This document shows, piece by piece, positions 32,305-39,681 of a stretch of 48,908 nucleotides of DNA. The translations under genes were made by a program, and so were the position numbers. Below the pieces are notes generated by a model that ran no database searches, was not told where the DNA came from, and saw only the letters and a program-made list of their open reading frames with translations. The stretch's first letter is position 1. Each line of letters starts with the position of its first letter. This DNA is from a virus. The stretch lies in IMG/VR virus record IMGVR_UViG_3300047327_000020, positions 1 through 48,908 of that record. One strand, 5' to 3'.

Positions 32305-32640
32305 TGGTTCACAAATCCGAAATTTGTTGAAGGGAGAGTTCTATTTGAAACTTATGGGATAAACGCCGCCAGCGCGCGACTGCCCCGATTCGACACTTTT
32401 TTACCCGTGAAACTGTGTCCATGCAATAGAAATGTTATATGTCGTTGATTTTAATACATAAAATCTTGCGGAACTATTGACTTTCGTCTGTAAAAACCCT
32501 GTAAAATTCTCTTACCTGCGTCCAGGGGATAATCACCAATAATTTCGATCAGGTCCATTCTTCATTTGACAAAGCGCCCAATGGGCGTATATATAATTCA
32601 CCGAGACGCAATCAAGCGCCGGGAATTTAGGGCAAAGACG
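32305..32640. promoter_or_regulatory. Divergent control region between late operon and ParB-like operon
   Basis: This A+T-rich stretch separates the leftward late genes from the rightward short operon. Two rightward promoters are visible: TTGACT (32477-32482) with TGTAAA (32500-32505), 17 apart, and TTGACA (32566-32571) with TATATA (32588-32593), 16 apart. The late promoter toward 32304 is less clear. TTGCAT followed by GGGTAAAAAA on the minus strand is only a weak candidate. Confidence 0.6.
32575..32587 (+). promoter_or_regulatory. Operator-like palindrome inside the promoter
   Basis: CGCCC-AAT-GGGCG is a perfect inverted repeat between the -35 and -10 elements. A protein bound here would block RNA polymerase. 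The HTH protein encoded in the same operon (32946-33143) is the obvious candidate, giving autoregulation. The binding partner is inferred. Confidence 0.55.
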
Positions 32641-32949
32641 ATGATAATTATCCTTCCCCACGCCCATTATGACGCTGGTAAGCTGGCGGCTGTCACTGTC
32701 GAGATGAAGGCTATGGGTGCTCCGACAATCAAAGCAATCGACTGTGGCGATCACTACGTAGCTCTGGAGGGGACGCATCGCATACGTGCTGCCCACGCTC
32801 TCGGCTTGGTGCCTGTTATTGAGGCCGTTGAGTATGACGCTGACGCAGAGACGGACGATGTTGCGCCGGGGTCTTATCAAGACAACTACACGCTGGCAGA
32901 AATCGTAGCAGAATCTAGCCGCAGCATTCCCGTGGAGTTTGCGGCATGA
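32641..32949 (+). CDS. ParB-like domain protein
   Basis: 102 residues from MIIILPHAHYDAGKLAAVTV. The core HYVALEGTHRIRAAHALGLV, with its EGTHR box and following alanine-rich helix, matches the ParB/sulfiredoxin-like nucleotide-binding fold. The usual DNA-binding HTH of ParB is absent but is supplied by the next gene, which overlaps by four bases. It may work as a two-piece switch or as a CTP/ATP-dependent regulator. Function is inferred. Confidence 0.6.
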   Translation: MIIILPHAHYDAGKLAAVTVEMKAMGAPTIKAIDCGDHYVALEGTHRIRAAHALGLVPVIEAVEYDADAETDDVAPGSYQDNYTLAEIVAESSRSIPVEFAA

Positions 32950-33143
32950 CCCCCGCCGAACTTCACACCATCCGCGCCGCCCTGGGGTTAACCCAGGGTT
33001 CGCTAGCGACGGCCCTGGGCATCGGCCGGCGAACAATCCAACATTGGGAAGCTGACGAACGCGCCGTGCCAGAGACTGTCGCCAAGGTGATGCGTGCCGC
33101 TCTGATCGACCGGACTATCCTTGACCGGATAGCTGCTGCTTAA
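32946..33143 (+). CDS. HTH transcriptional regulator
   Basis: 65 residues. The HTH reads LHTIRAALGLTQGSLATALG with IGRRTIQHWEADERAVPETV, as in XRE-type regulators and small phage switches. It is coupled to the ParB-like gene. It probably binds the palindrome at 32575-32587. Confidence 0.75.
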   Translation: MTPAELHTIRAALGLTQGSLATALGIGRRTIQHWEADERAVPETVAKVMRAALIDRTILDRIAAA

Positions 33144-33183
33144 CCAAGTCCCACAACCCCCGATTTTACCCCAGGAGCCTATC

Positions 33184-33375
33184 ATGGACCCCATCGAACA
33201 ACGCCGTGCGGAAACCTTTGTAGCATTAGACAAACTACTGGGCGTGCAATCGTGCTCCAAGCTCGAAAAAATCGCAGCGCTGAGGCGCGCACCACGACCG
33301 AGACATCAACGCGGCGAAGAATATCCGCGCCGAAGGGCTTCGGATATTGGCGGCCGGAGCGGTCGCTTCTGGTAG
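33184..33375 (+). pseudogene. Small gene fused out of frame to a TnpB remnant
   Basis: A good AGGAG precedes the ATG. The first about 32 codons (MDPIEQRRAETFVALDKLLG and on) look like a normal small phage gene. From about 33284 the frame runs through TnpB remnant DNA in the wrong frame (RPRHQRGEEYPRR...) and ends by chance at 33375. The original gene was therefore cut by the insertion or deletion event. Confidence 0.6.
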
Positions 33376-33457
33376 TCGAGGCAATGTCAGTCATGGCGTG
33401 AGGCGCAATCCTCGTGTCAGTGCGGTTGCCGCTGAAGCTAGAAGCTCCGTCCTTTAG
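33284..33457 (+). pseudogene. 3' remnant of a second tnpB
   Basis: The 57-codon frame GAHHDRDINAAKNIRAEGLR continues as ILAAGAVASGSRGNVSHGVR and ends SAVAAEARSSVL with TAG. The HDRDINAAKNI motif is the last RuvC acid of TnpB with its usual surroundings. It differs from the intact TnpB (ANADINAALNI), so it derives from a different subfamily. Upstream the frame has a TGA at the junction. Everything before the last RuvC motif is gone. Confidence 0.75.
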
Positions 33458-33464
33458 GGCGGAG
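33445..33464 (+). repeat. TnpB right-end hairpin, remnant copy
   Basis: CTCCGTCCTTTAGGGCGGAG forms an 8-bp stem, with the remnant's stop codon starting in the TTTA loop. The exact reverse complement lies at 40994-41013. It is the right-end (guide RNA scaffold) hairpin of the lost tnpB element. The element ends directly at the stop of the next convergent gene. Confidence 0.65.
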
Positions 33465-33472
33465 TAGTTCAC

Positions 33473-33961
33473 TCAGAAAACCCGCTCGTCCAGGATTTCG
33501 GCACAATGCGCTTCTGGCAGGACGGGTAACCTTTTGGCATTTCCATCTTTGAGCTTTTTGGCGATGGCTTCGAGCCCTTGGATATACCAGCGCTGGATTG
33601 ATTTGCCGTCGATGGGGTCGGTTGGGACGAGGCGCTTGCCGATTTTGTCGAAACTGATCGGCCTGCCGCTGACGGGATGCACGGTGCATCGCAAGGCGAC
33701 GATTTTTCGTACGGGGGTTTGAGGGATAAACCGAAGCCAGGTGGCAATCTCGTCCATATCGCTGATGGCTTGAGACCCTGGGGTTGAGCGGCGATTGTGG
33801 AGCTCGTGCCAGCCATATCCCTCGATGACCTCTCGAAGGATTTCCTGCCGCCCTTGCGCGAGCTTTGTGGTCATGCGGTCCTGGGGCATGGCAAGCAGGG
33901 TGCTGACGGAAAACACCAGACAGCGCTCTACGTACCAGCGATCGATTTCCCAGTTGTGCAT
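33473..33961 (-). CDS. DUF6362-like phage protein
   Basis: 162 residues from MHNWEIDRWYVERCLVFSVS. IGKRLVPTDPIDGKSIQRWY with following helices looks like a small HTH-containing protein seen in alphaproteobacterial prophages next to replication genes. A regulatory or terminase-related role has been guessed for similar proteins. I rely on general similarity only. Its stop abuts the TnpB remnant end. Confidence 0.5.
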   Translation of the reverse strand: MHNWEIDRWYVERCLVFSVSTLLAMPQDRMTTKLAQGRQEILREVIEGYGWHELHNRRSTPGSQAISDMDEIATWLRFIPQTPVRKIVALRCTVHPVSGRPISFDKIGKRLVPTDPIDGKSIQRWYIQGLEAIAKKLKDGNAKRLPVLPEAHCAEILDERVF

Positions 33962-33974
33962 GTTGATCCTCGTT

Positions 33975-34280
33975 TTAAGCGCGTTGCAGGAAGGCGGCGT
34001 GGTTTGCCACCCCGAATGGCCGCGGCGATGTGGGCGAGCTGTCCTGGCCTTGCTGGGGCGCGTTGTGGCCGCTGTTTTTGGGCAGCCGCGCCACCAGCTC
34101 CCAGCCATCGCCCGCTTTGCGGTTGCAGCTGATGATTTCCCCGCGATCGCGCGCGGCTTTGAAGTCCTCGACCTCGCGGGGGTTGTAATATTTCCAGACC
34201 CAATGGCTTTGGCGATAGGCGTTGCGCTGACCGATGGTGGCCACGACGGTCCAGCATTCGCTTGAGAGGACGGGGTTCAT
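33975..34280 (-). CDS. Small phage protein, unknown
   Basis: 101 residues (MNPVLSSECWTVVATIGQRN...). It includes WKYYNPREVEDFKAARDRGE, a charged helix. The C-terminus is low-complexity. It overlaps the gene before it by ATGA, so it is coupled to the replication genes. No function is recognised. Confidence 0.5.
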   Translation of the reverse strand: MNPVLSSECWTVVATIGQRNAYRQSHWVWKYYNPREVEDFKAARDRGEIISCNRKAGDGWELVARLPKNSGHNAPQQGQDSSPTSPRPFGVANHAAFLQRA

Positions 34281-34783
34281 CGCTGGTGCGTGGCTTGGTG
34301 CTCAGCCAAAGCGGCCCGCAAGTCAGGACGCATTGCCAGAACCGCAGGCGATGCGCTCAACGCCAACTGGAGCTTGGTCGCATACTTTGGCTCGACTTTT
34401 GGCGGCTCGACGACCTGACGTGCTTCCATCTCGGCTTTGAATGCCGCCGCTTGGGCTGCGACCCGTTGGCGTTCCGCCTCGGTTGGCTCAGCGCGCCGGT
34501 GTTCAATGCGAAGCGCGCCGGGTGCGCCGCCAAGGCGCTGGTGGGCCGGTAGTGCGTCTTTCCACTCCGCGGCAAACGCCCGATCAATGTCGTCGAAAGT
34601 CGGCACAGCCGTTTTTCGGTCAATCTTCGCCGCCCGCTCGAGAGCTCGCCGCGTGTACCTGTCATCATCCGCCGGCAGCAGCGGCAGCATGTCCACAAAC
34701 GCCTTGGCGGCTCTTTCGGCATCCATCGGCGCCACGAGTTTGGCGAGCATCGAGCACCATTGCAGCTTTGTCGGGCTAATCAT
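34277..34783 (-). CDS. Replication accessory protein (helicase-loader position)
   Basis: 168 residues from MISPTKLQWCSMLAKLVAPM. The ATG overlaps the initiator stop (ATGA), which favours it over the ATG five codons upstream. The N-terminal part (LLPADDDRYTRRALERAAKI) and the long charged helix RRAEPTEAERQRVAAQAAAF recall proteins that follow initiator genes and load helicase. No Walker motif is present, so it would be a P-like rather than a DnaC-like loader. Inferred. Confidence 0.5.
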   Translation of the reverse strand: MISPTKLQWCSMLAKLVAPMDAERAAKAFVDMLPLLPADDDRYTRRALERAAKIDRKTAVPTFDDIDRAFAAEWKDALPAHQRLGGAPGALRIEHRRAEPTEAERQRVAAQAAAFKAEMEARQVVEPPKVEPKYATKLQLALSASPAVLAMRPDLRAALAEHQATHQR

Positions 34784-35664
34784 TGCAGCAAACTCCATGC
34801 GGGGTCGGGTTCAGAATTCATCAGAGTTCCATCGTCGTTGAGGCCGACAGCGCGCAGCACGGGATCGCCGGTTTTGGCTTCATCCAGCCACCGCTCGCCG
34901 TTCAGCCAGGTCGATGGATGCGGGATAAATCGCTCTCGGTCATCGAATTTTTGGCGGATAACTGCGGAAATTATGCTATCCGGGTCAGTGCGCTTGACGG
35001 CCTTCGACCAAGCTGATCGAGCAACGCCCTTGCCGACTTTGCGAGGATACGCCTGCCAAAACCGCTCAAACCCGGCTTCCTCGCACGCACCGCGCCTGCC
35101 AGACGCCGCAGCCGCTTGGCGTGGGGGTGTGGGGGTTCTTTCTTTCTTTCTTTCTTCCTCCTTCTTACTACCTCCTCCATCCTCCATCTGTTTCTCAATT
35201 TCGGAACTGGTGGGGAACTGGTGGGGAACTGGTGGGGAAACGTCCTTGTCTAAATCTGCGGTTGGTTCCGAACCTGAACCGTCATCATCGTCTTCAGTTT
35301 CCGAACTAGAATCATTTGTGGCTGCATAAATTCTCCATTCGTGCGGCATCGGGTAGAGGCTATTCGGCTTTTTTGGCCTCTGAAACTTGCCGAAGTTCCG
35401 AATCGCTCCGTATGATTTACCGCCCACTTCGTACTTCGCGATGAAACCAAGGGAAATTAAATACTCCAAGATTTCTACGCCGTCGGCGCTTGTAGCCGGG
35501 AGAATCCGCGCCTTTAATGACATTGGTTTCCAGTCAAACGCTCCTTTATCGTCAGCTTGTCCCCACAACCCAATCAAAAACACGCAAGCCAATGGGTTGG
35601 CGGTCGCTTCCATAAACGATTCGTCTGTAAATAAGCCAGGGTGGACGCTACGGATTCTTGCCAT
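34780..35664 (-). CDS. Replication initiator (lambda O-like)
   Basis: 294 residues. The N-terminal winged-helix domain (RSVHPGLFTDESFMEATANP, GQADDKGAFDWKPMSLKARI) and the C-terminal signature FERFWQAYPRKVGKGVARSA match phage replication proteins with split domains. The linker is acidic then lysine-glutamate rich and is encoded by repeats at 35203-35236, as in lambda O where the origin lies in the gene. It would bind the origin and recruit helicase through the next gene product. Confidence 0.75.
   Translation of the reverse strand: MARIRSVHPGLFTDESFMEATANPLACVFLIGLWGQADDKGAFDWKPMSLKARILPATSADGVEILEYLISLGFIAKYEVGGKSYGAIRNFGKFQRPKKPNSLYPMPHEWRIYAATNDSSSETEDDDDGSGSEPTADLDKDVSPPVPHQFPTSSEIEKQMEDGGGSKKEEERKKERTPTPPRQAAAASGRRGACEEAGFERFWQAYPRKVGKGVARSAWSKAVKRTDPDSIISAVIRQKFDDRERFIPHPSTWLNGERWLDEAKTGDPVLRAVGLNDDGTLMNSEPDPAWSLLQ
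35203..35240 (-). repeat. Iteron-like 11-bp repeats inside the initiator gene
   Basis: GGAACTGGTGG occurs three times in direct tandem (35203-35213, 35214-35224, 35225-35235), followed by the start of a fourth (GGAAA). A purine/pyrimidine-biased tract with TTTC repeats lies at 35137-35170. Both stand between the two domains of the initiator, the lambda-ori layout. Probable replication origin. Confidence 0.6.
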
Positions 35665-36227
35665 TAGTCGCCCCTAACTTTGTTCCAGCAGACACCACAA
35701 AAATAACGAAAAATTTTATCGTGTGATCCCCACCTGTCGCCGGAAATTTCCATAGCTTCGATCACCGCAGGAAGACCCAACTTTTCAAGAAAGTTTTTGA
35801 CGCTTCGCCGGGCAGAGTCAGCCAATGTATACCCCGGGTGAAACTTCGAAAATATCAGATCAATCTCGTCTATCTCACGCTCAATACGCTCGCGTTTTTG
35901 AGCGAGCGCGGCATAATACCCATGAATCTGTTCTTCTCGCTCCTTAACCTCTTGTGCCTTGGCAGAAAGAGATTGTGGAACAGCGTGAAGCGGCCTTGCG
36001 CCTTTCCCTCGGTTGCACGAAAAACAAGACGTGATCAGATTGTCAATATGGTCTGGCCCGCCATCAGCAACAGGCTGAATATGATCTGCCTCTAGAATTG
36101 CCTCAGGAGGATGCGCGCCACAATACTGACAAGAGAACCCGTCCCGCTTAAAGACCTCAAACCTGGTTTTTTTAGATATGGCTGTGCGTTTTTTTGTTGG
36201 CGTCAGTGGTTCAGGCAATTCGTGCAT
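35664..36227 (-). CDS. HNH endonuclease with helical C-terminus
   Basis: 187 residues from MHELPEPLTPTKKRTAISKK, with AAGGAAG ribosome site. The HNH core is FKRDGFSCQYCGAHPPEAIL then EADHIQPVADGGPDHIDNLI and SCFSCNRGKGARPL. The C-terminal half is a long coiled region (EREEQIHGYYAALAQKRERI). It lies between replication and methylase genes. The role could be recombination, packaging or host-DNA degradation. Confidence 0.8.
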   Translation of the reverse strand: MHELPEPLTPTKKRTAISKKTRFEVFKRDGFSCQYCGAHPPEAILEADHIQPVADGGPDHIDNLITSCFSCNRGKGARPLHAVPQSLSAKAQEVKEREEQIHGYYAALAQKRERIEREIDEIDLIFSKFHPGYTLADSARRSVKNFLEKLGLPAVIEAMEISGDRWGSHDKIFRYFCGVCWNKVRGD

Positions 36228-36414
36228 TTTTACTTCCTTGATAATCCGCCTCGGCCTTCGCAGAACAGACCGGGCAAGCATCCACCCCGCTGGGGACGTG
36301 AATTACCCGGTCGTCGTTGCATGAGCGGCAGCGCCCCGCCAATGTGGATAACCACGTATTCACGGGCTCCCGCCGGCCATCACTGCCGACAAATGTGTAT
36401 CGCCTCGGAATCAT
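36211..36414 (-). CDS. Small zinc-ribbon protein
   Basis: 67 residues from MIPRRYTFVGSDGRREPVNT. CRSC and, 18 residues later, CPVC form a four-cysteine zinc ribbon (GRCRSCNDDRVIHVPSGVDA then CPVCSAKAEA). It overlaps both neighbours. Likely nucleic-acid binding or a cofactor of the replication genes. Confidence 0.6.
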   Translation of the reverse strand: MIPRRYTFVGSDGRREPVNTWLSTLAGRCRSCNDDRVIHVPSGVDACPVCSAKAEADYQGSKNARIA

Positions 36415-36641
36415 CCCGCCGGCCTCGCCTTCAGTTTCGGATGCAACGCTTCCCAGCCGACGAACGGGGCATCGGTCGCTGCGGTGAACCCAAGATCCAC
36501 AAGATTCCCGACCTGGCCGTAGCAGATCGAAAAATGCCGCTCGATTGTCGCCGGCCGGCTCTCGCAGGCCGTCCACTCAAAGCACACGCCATCCACGAAT
36601 ATCAGCCCAAACTCGACGGTGACTTTGATGTCGGTCTTCAT
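36411..36641 (-). CDS. Small phage protein, unknown
   Basis: 76 residues (MKTDIKVTVEFGLIFVDGVC...), beta-rich first half. ATGA overlap at both ends puts it in one transcript with the methyltransferase gene. No family recognised. Confidence 0.5.
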   Translation of the reverse strand: MKTDIKVTVEFGLIFVDGVCFEWTACESRPATIERHFSICYGQVGNLVDLGFTAATDAPFVGWEALHPKLKARPAG

Positions 36642-37432
36642 ATCAGAACCTGCTGAACTGCTGCGAGCGAACTTTCGACAAACATATCGGGCTGCTTGTA
36701 TGCTTGCTCAATGCGGCGGCAGGCTATGTCAAAGTATTTCTGCTCGCGCTCAATGCCGATAAATTTTCGGCCTAGTTTGACGCAGGCAACGCCAGTTGTG
36801 CCGCTACCCATAAAAGGGTCGAGCACTGATTCTTCAATTTTGGTAAATAGATAAACCAACTCAGACATGAGTGCGACGGGCTTCTCGGTAGGATGCGTTC
36901 CTTCCCGATCTGCGGAATTAGTTGGATAGGTGAATACATTTCGTCGTCCACCGCCGTTCCAAGAGCTGACTCCAGAACCGCACCAAGCAGACACAAACAT
37001 TTCAGCGCCCATGGCAGGGCCTTGGCCATTGAACTGCGGTGCGGAATCAGGTTTTACCCAAATGCAAGCTCGCTTGTAGCGGGCGCCAACAGCTTCTATC
37101 TCGTCGCGCCAAGCTGCCACACCCTCGGGCGTGCAGAAAATGAGTAGCCATCCACAGCAAAGTCCGGCCATAAGCGGCATTACGACCTCGCGAACCCCGT
37201 CAATGCTCGCAAAATCAACGACCGCCGGATTAGCGTAACCATCAATTCGAATCCGCCGCTGTGCGCCGTAAACTTTGACCCCACGCTTAGCTGCGTGCAT
37301 GTGTGCTTCATAAGGCGGATCTGTAATTACGGCTCCGACGCGATTAAGGTTGGGAAGAACCTCTCGACAATCTCCAAGAATAAGACTGCAATCGCCTATT
37401 TGTTCTTCTCGATATGCGGCCGCGGGCATCAC
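36638..37432 (-). CDS. DNA methyltransferase (N6-A or N4-C type)
   Basis: 264 residues. Catalytic DPPY at 38-41 comes first, and the S-adenosylmethionine motif DPFMGSGTTG at 205-214 second, with HPTEKPVALM before it, the order of beta-type amino-methyltransferases. No restriction partner is adjacent, so it is an orphan enzyme that could protect phage DNA from restriction or mark replication. The ATG overlaps the RusA-like stop. Confidence 0.88.
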   Translation of the reverse strand: MMPAAAYREEQIGDCSLILGDCREVLPNLNRVGAVITDPPYEAHMHAAKRGVKVYGAQRRIRIDGYANPAVVDFASIDGVREVVMPLMAGLCCGWLLIFCTPEGVAAWRDEIEAVGARYKRACIWVKPDSAPQFNGQGPAMGAEMFVSAWCGSGVSSWNGGGRRNVFTYPTNSADREGTHPTEKPVALMSELVYLFTKIEESVLDPFMGSGTTGVACVKLGRKFIGIEREQKYFDIACRRIEQAYKQPDMFVESSLAAVQQVLI

Positions 37433-37863
37433 GCCGCTTCCTGCGCCAGCCGCTTAGCAATCCCGGCCGCATCGGTCTCGCGCACAACGACCCGCGTGCA
37501 CTGGTCAGCCCGGCGCCGTGCCTGGACGTGCAGGATTTGGGCAAAGCAGCGCTGGTGAGAATCGTCGCGAATAATACCAAGCCCGTAAACCCGCTTCGGC
37601 CCGGACGGCTGCAATACATCTAAGAGTCCCTTGAGCGCCGCGTAGCAGTTGTCCCTGTCCGGCGCCTGGATGCCGTGCCGCCACACCAGAACCTCGACAT
37701 ACTGCATCGGCTCGCCACGCGGCCCGACAGCCGCCATGACTTCCAGCGATAACGCCTTGCGTGCGGCAGCCCGTGCGCCGGCAGCGGCCTGCCAGCTACG
37801 GCCCAGGTTGACCCGGTTGGGCAGTTGGAGCGGCGATGAGAGGGTGAAGCAATACTCCCGCAT
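37429..37863 (-). CDS. RusA-type Holliday junction resolvase
   Basis: 144 residues. The acidic centre APDRDNCYAALKGLLDVLQP with the later GLGIIRDDSH matches the D..N...K..D pattern of RusA. It resolves branched DNA before packaging. It overlaps the methyltransferase and the small helical gene. Confidence 0.78.
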   Translation of the reverse strand: MREYCFTLSSPLQLPNRVNLGRSWQAAAGARAAARKALSLEVMAAVGPRGEPMQYVEVLVWRHGIQAPDRDNCYAALKGLLDVLQPSGPKRVYGLGIIRDDSHQRCFAQILHVQARRRADQCTRVVVRETDAAGIAKRLAQEAA

Positions 37864-38132
37864 CAGCGCATCTCCATCTTGGCTTGAAACCGCCCGGTTT
37901 TCTTGTCGCGCGGCTGACGCAGCGTGCTTAGCTCGAGCTCCAGCTGCCCAATCGTCTCCGCCTGCTGGCGTGCCAACGCCGCAGCGGCGTCCGCCTCGAT
38001 CTGCATCCGCAAAATCTCGTTGCTGGCCGCACTCAGCGCGACGGCGGCAAGGCCCAGATCGAGCTCATACTGTTCGAGACGCGCTGTGAGGTCGGCCACT
38101 CGCGGAAACAGGCGACTGAGAAAGAAGTTCAC
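37863..38132 (-). CDS. Small coiled-coil protein
   Basis: 89 residues (MNFFLSRLFPRVADLTARLE...). Long helix with heptads through QIEADAAAALARQQAETIGQ, and a basic tail (RDKKTGRFQAKMEMR). Its start lies within the previous gene. A small accessory to RusA or to replication is possible. Confidence 0.5.
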   Translation of the reverse strand: MNFFLSRLFPRVADLTARLEQYELDLGLAAVALSAASNEILRMQIEADAAAALARQQAETIGQLELELSTLRQPRDKKTGRFQAKMEMR

Positions 38133-38385
38133 GCAGTTTTTGCCTTTCTAGTTCGAGGGCCTTAGCCAAATCGTCACAGCGCGCGGCGAGAATTTCGGCG
38201 CGATCAATCGGCGGCATGTGCCCCCGGCGGCGCCAGGCGCCGGCCGTGTAGGGCGAGACGGCGTTACCCGGCAGCGATGCCGCGCGGGCCAGGGCCTTGT
38301 CTGTCAGCCCGCATTCCGTCAGCCACGCCTTAAACGCGAGCGAAACGGATGGTAGAGTGTTGTCACTAGTAATCGTTGCGCTCAT
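38065..38385 (-). CDS. Small HTH-like protein (CII/Cro-type position)
   Basis: 106 residues from MSATITSDNTLPSVSLAFKA. SLPGNAVSPYTAGAWRRRGH looks like a recognition helix with HMPPIDRAEILAARCDD, as in YdaS or CII-like regulators. The site ATAGGAGTGCTGACCTC precedes the ATG. It follows a terminator on the same strand, as lambda cII follows tR1. Confidence 0.55.
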   Translation of the reverse strand: MSATITSDNTLPSVSLAFKAWLTECGLTDKALARAASLPGNAVSPYTAGAWRRRGHMPPIDRAEILAARCDDLAKALELERQKLRELLSQSPVSASGRPHSASRTV

Positions 38386-38656
38386 GAGGTCAGCACTCCT
38401 ATGTCTGTGAGACGAAAGGAGCAGCAGTTTATGAGACGCACGACACGCAAAGCCGGGGCTGGGGAGCACGCAGGCAATGCACCAAAAAAGCCCCGGCGGT
38501 TTTTACGCCGCCGGGCAGTTTGGGAGGAAACGAGCCCTATCCGATACGCGGACGCGGCGGGCCAAATCGCGTCCGGAGACGATTCAAAAGCCGTGTCAAA
38601 TACTCGCGTGTTTAAAAACCGCCATGTTTGTGGGTAAAAAAAAAGAACGCCAGCGA
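38386..38656. other. Spacer with terminator between microproteins and replication operon
   Basis: Apart from the terminator at 38483-38515, I see only a weak -35-like TTGACA on the minus strand near 38605 and short frames without coding bias. The plus-strand frame 38401-38637 is basic and irregular and is not taken as a gene. Confidence 0.45.
38483..38515 (-). terminator. Rho-independent terminator, leftward early transcript
   Basis: On the minus strand CCCGGCGG-CGTAAAAA-CCGCCGGG is followed by GCTTTTTT. It is a strong terminator between the microprotein genes and the HTH/replication genes. By comparison with lambda tR1 it would limit early readthrough unless antiterminated. Confidence 0.75.
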
Positions 38657-38749
38657 TCATCGGCGCATCAGCCAGATCGCGAGCACGCACATGCAGCCGA
38701 CGATGGCGCACCAAGCGTAGACGCCCTGCATGGCTTCCGGCGGGATCAT
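38657..38749 (-). CDS. Membrane microprotein 3
   Basis: 30 residues: MIPPEAMQGV then YAWCAIVGCMCVLAIWLMRR, one hydrophobic helix with three cysteines and a basic end. It starts with ATGA overlap on microprotein 2. It is the last of three coupled microproteins before the terminator. Confidence 0.5.
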   Translation of the reverse strand: MIPPEAMQGVYAWCAIVGCMCVLAIWLMRR

Positions 38750-38856
38750 TCGTCGTCACCATCGTCAGAGCAGACGCAAAGGCCGTGGATAAACGCCAAG
38801 CCAATCAGAGCCAAGCATACCAAGCAAAGCCCCATAGTGACATGCTCCGCGGTCAT
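38746..38856 (-). CDS. Membrane microprotein 2
   Basis: 36 residues: MTAEHVT, then the hydrophobic GLCLVCLALIGLAFIHGLCV, then an acidic tail CSDDGDDE. One membrane helix with four cysteines. ATGA overlaps at both ends. Confidence 0.5.
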   Translation of the reverse strand: MTAEHVTMGLCLVCLALIGLAFIHGLCVCSDDGDDE

Positions 38857-38963
38857 GCCGGCAACCCTACGCCTTGTTCAATCTGAGCCGGGCTGATGCC
38901 GAGAAACCAGCAGACCAGAACCGCGAGGGCGAGTGCCCACAGGATGATCGCGGAGGCGCTCAT
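38853..38963 (-). CDS. Membrane microprotein 1
   Basis: 36 residues: MSASAIILWALALAVLVCWF, then LGISPAQIEQGVGLPA. One membrane helix followed by a short helix. It overlaps the next gene by ATGA. No strong ribosome site is seen just upstream. Confidence 0.5.
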   Translation of the reverse strand: MSASAIILWALALAVLVCWFLGISPAQIEQGVGLPA

Positions 38964-39031
38964 ATGAAAAGCCCCGCTTGGCGAACCGAGAAAAAGCCAG
39001 CTATCGTTTCATCACCAACCGGAGGTTTAAT

Positions 39032-39478
39032 ATGAAACGACTGATTTTGTTTATGTTGGGTTTCGCTGCGCCGGCATCCGCACAAACCGGCGGAATGGCG
39101 CTCTTTAAGTCGGATGCGCAGCCCTACATACACCTGAGCCAGCTTGCCGATGAGGCAAATTCGTGCGGATTGCGATCCAGCGACTGGAATCTGGACGCCC
39201 AAACGGCGATCAACGACAAATTCTCGTATTTCGCGGGTAATATTTGGGAAGACCCTAATGCCGCTGATGCGCAGGCGGCTATAGATTGGGCAACCGAAGA
39301 AGCCACTCTGTCGCAAGAGAAAAACTCTGATTACACGCCCAGGCAATGTGCGGCGCTCGCCAATAGCGACAACCTCACGATTCTGGATGACCTGATCATA
39401 ACCGACACCAACCTGCCAGGCGCCGCTTCGGACGTGCCACGCGACATTCCGGCCAATGCGGCACCGAGTGGCCAGTGA
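39032..39478 (+). CDS. Secreted or periplasmic protein, lysogenic-conversion candidate
   Basis: 148 residues with signal peptide MKRLILFMLGFAAPASAQ (cleavage after ASA). The mature protein holds two cysteines (NSCGLRSSDW and RQCAALANS) that could form a disulfide. It is acidic, with helices DAQAAIDWATEEATLSQEKN. A clear GGAGG precedes the ATG. It lies convergent to cro inside the early control region, a place where lysogen-expressed genes are often found. No homologous family recognised. Confidence 0.65.
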   Translation: MKRLILFMLGFAAPASAQTGGMALFKSDAQPYIHLSQLADEANSCGLRSSDWNLDAQTAINDKFSYFAGNIWEDPNAADAQAAIDWATEEATLSQEKNSDYTPRQCAALANSDNLTILDDLIITDTNLPGAASDVPRDIPANAAPSGQ

Positions 39479-39480
39479 CA

Positions 39481-39681
39481 TCACGCCGCCTCGCCATCGG
39501 AAGCCCGGCGGTAGAGGTCCGGCCTGAGCTCCTCACGCGGTATGCCTGTGATTTGCTCGACGGCGACTACATGACGAGGCGGAACCGCCGTCCAACCGCG
39601 AACTGAAGCCCTATGAAGACCAAGCTTTTCAGCCAATCGCGACGTACCGCCGCCTTTGACGATGATTTCGGAGATATCCAT
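39481..39681 (-). CDS. Cro-like / YdaS-type regulator
   Basis: 66 residues from MDISEIIVKGGGTSRLAEKL. The HTH is GGTSRLAEKLGLHRASVRGW with TAVPPRHVVAVEQITGI, a YdaS/Cro pattern. The predicted -10 lies only seven bases before the ATG and no ribosome site is present, so the mRNA is probably leaderless. It is divergent from the repressor and shares its operator, as cro does. Confidence 0.75.
   Translation of the reverse strand: MDISEIIVKGGGTSRLAEKLGLHRASVRGWTAVPPRHVVAVEQITGIPREELRPDLYRRASDGEAA

Noticed and set aside
35203-35240. CRISPR array
   Set aside because: Three short direct repeats without spacers inside a coding gene. No CRISPR-type repeat-spacer pattern was seen anywhere in the window.
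38401-38637. 78-codon plus-strand frame
   Set aside because: No ribosome site, irregular basic text, and it crosses the minus-strand terminator.
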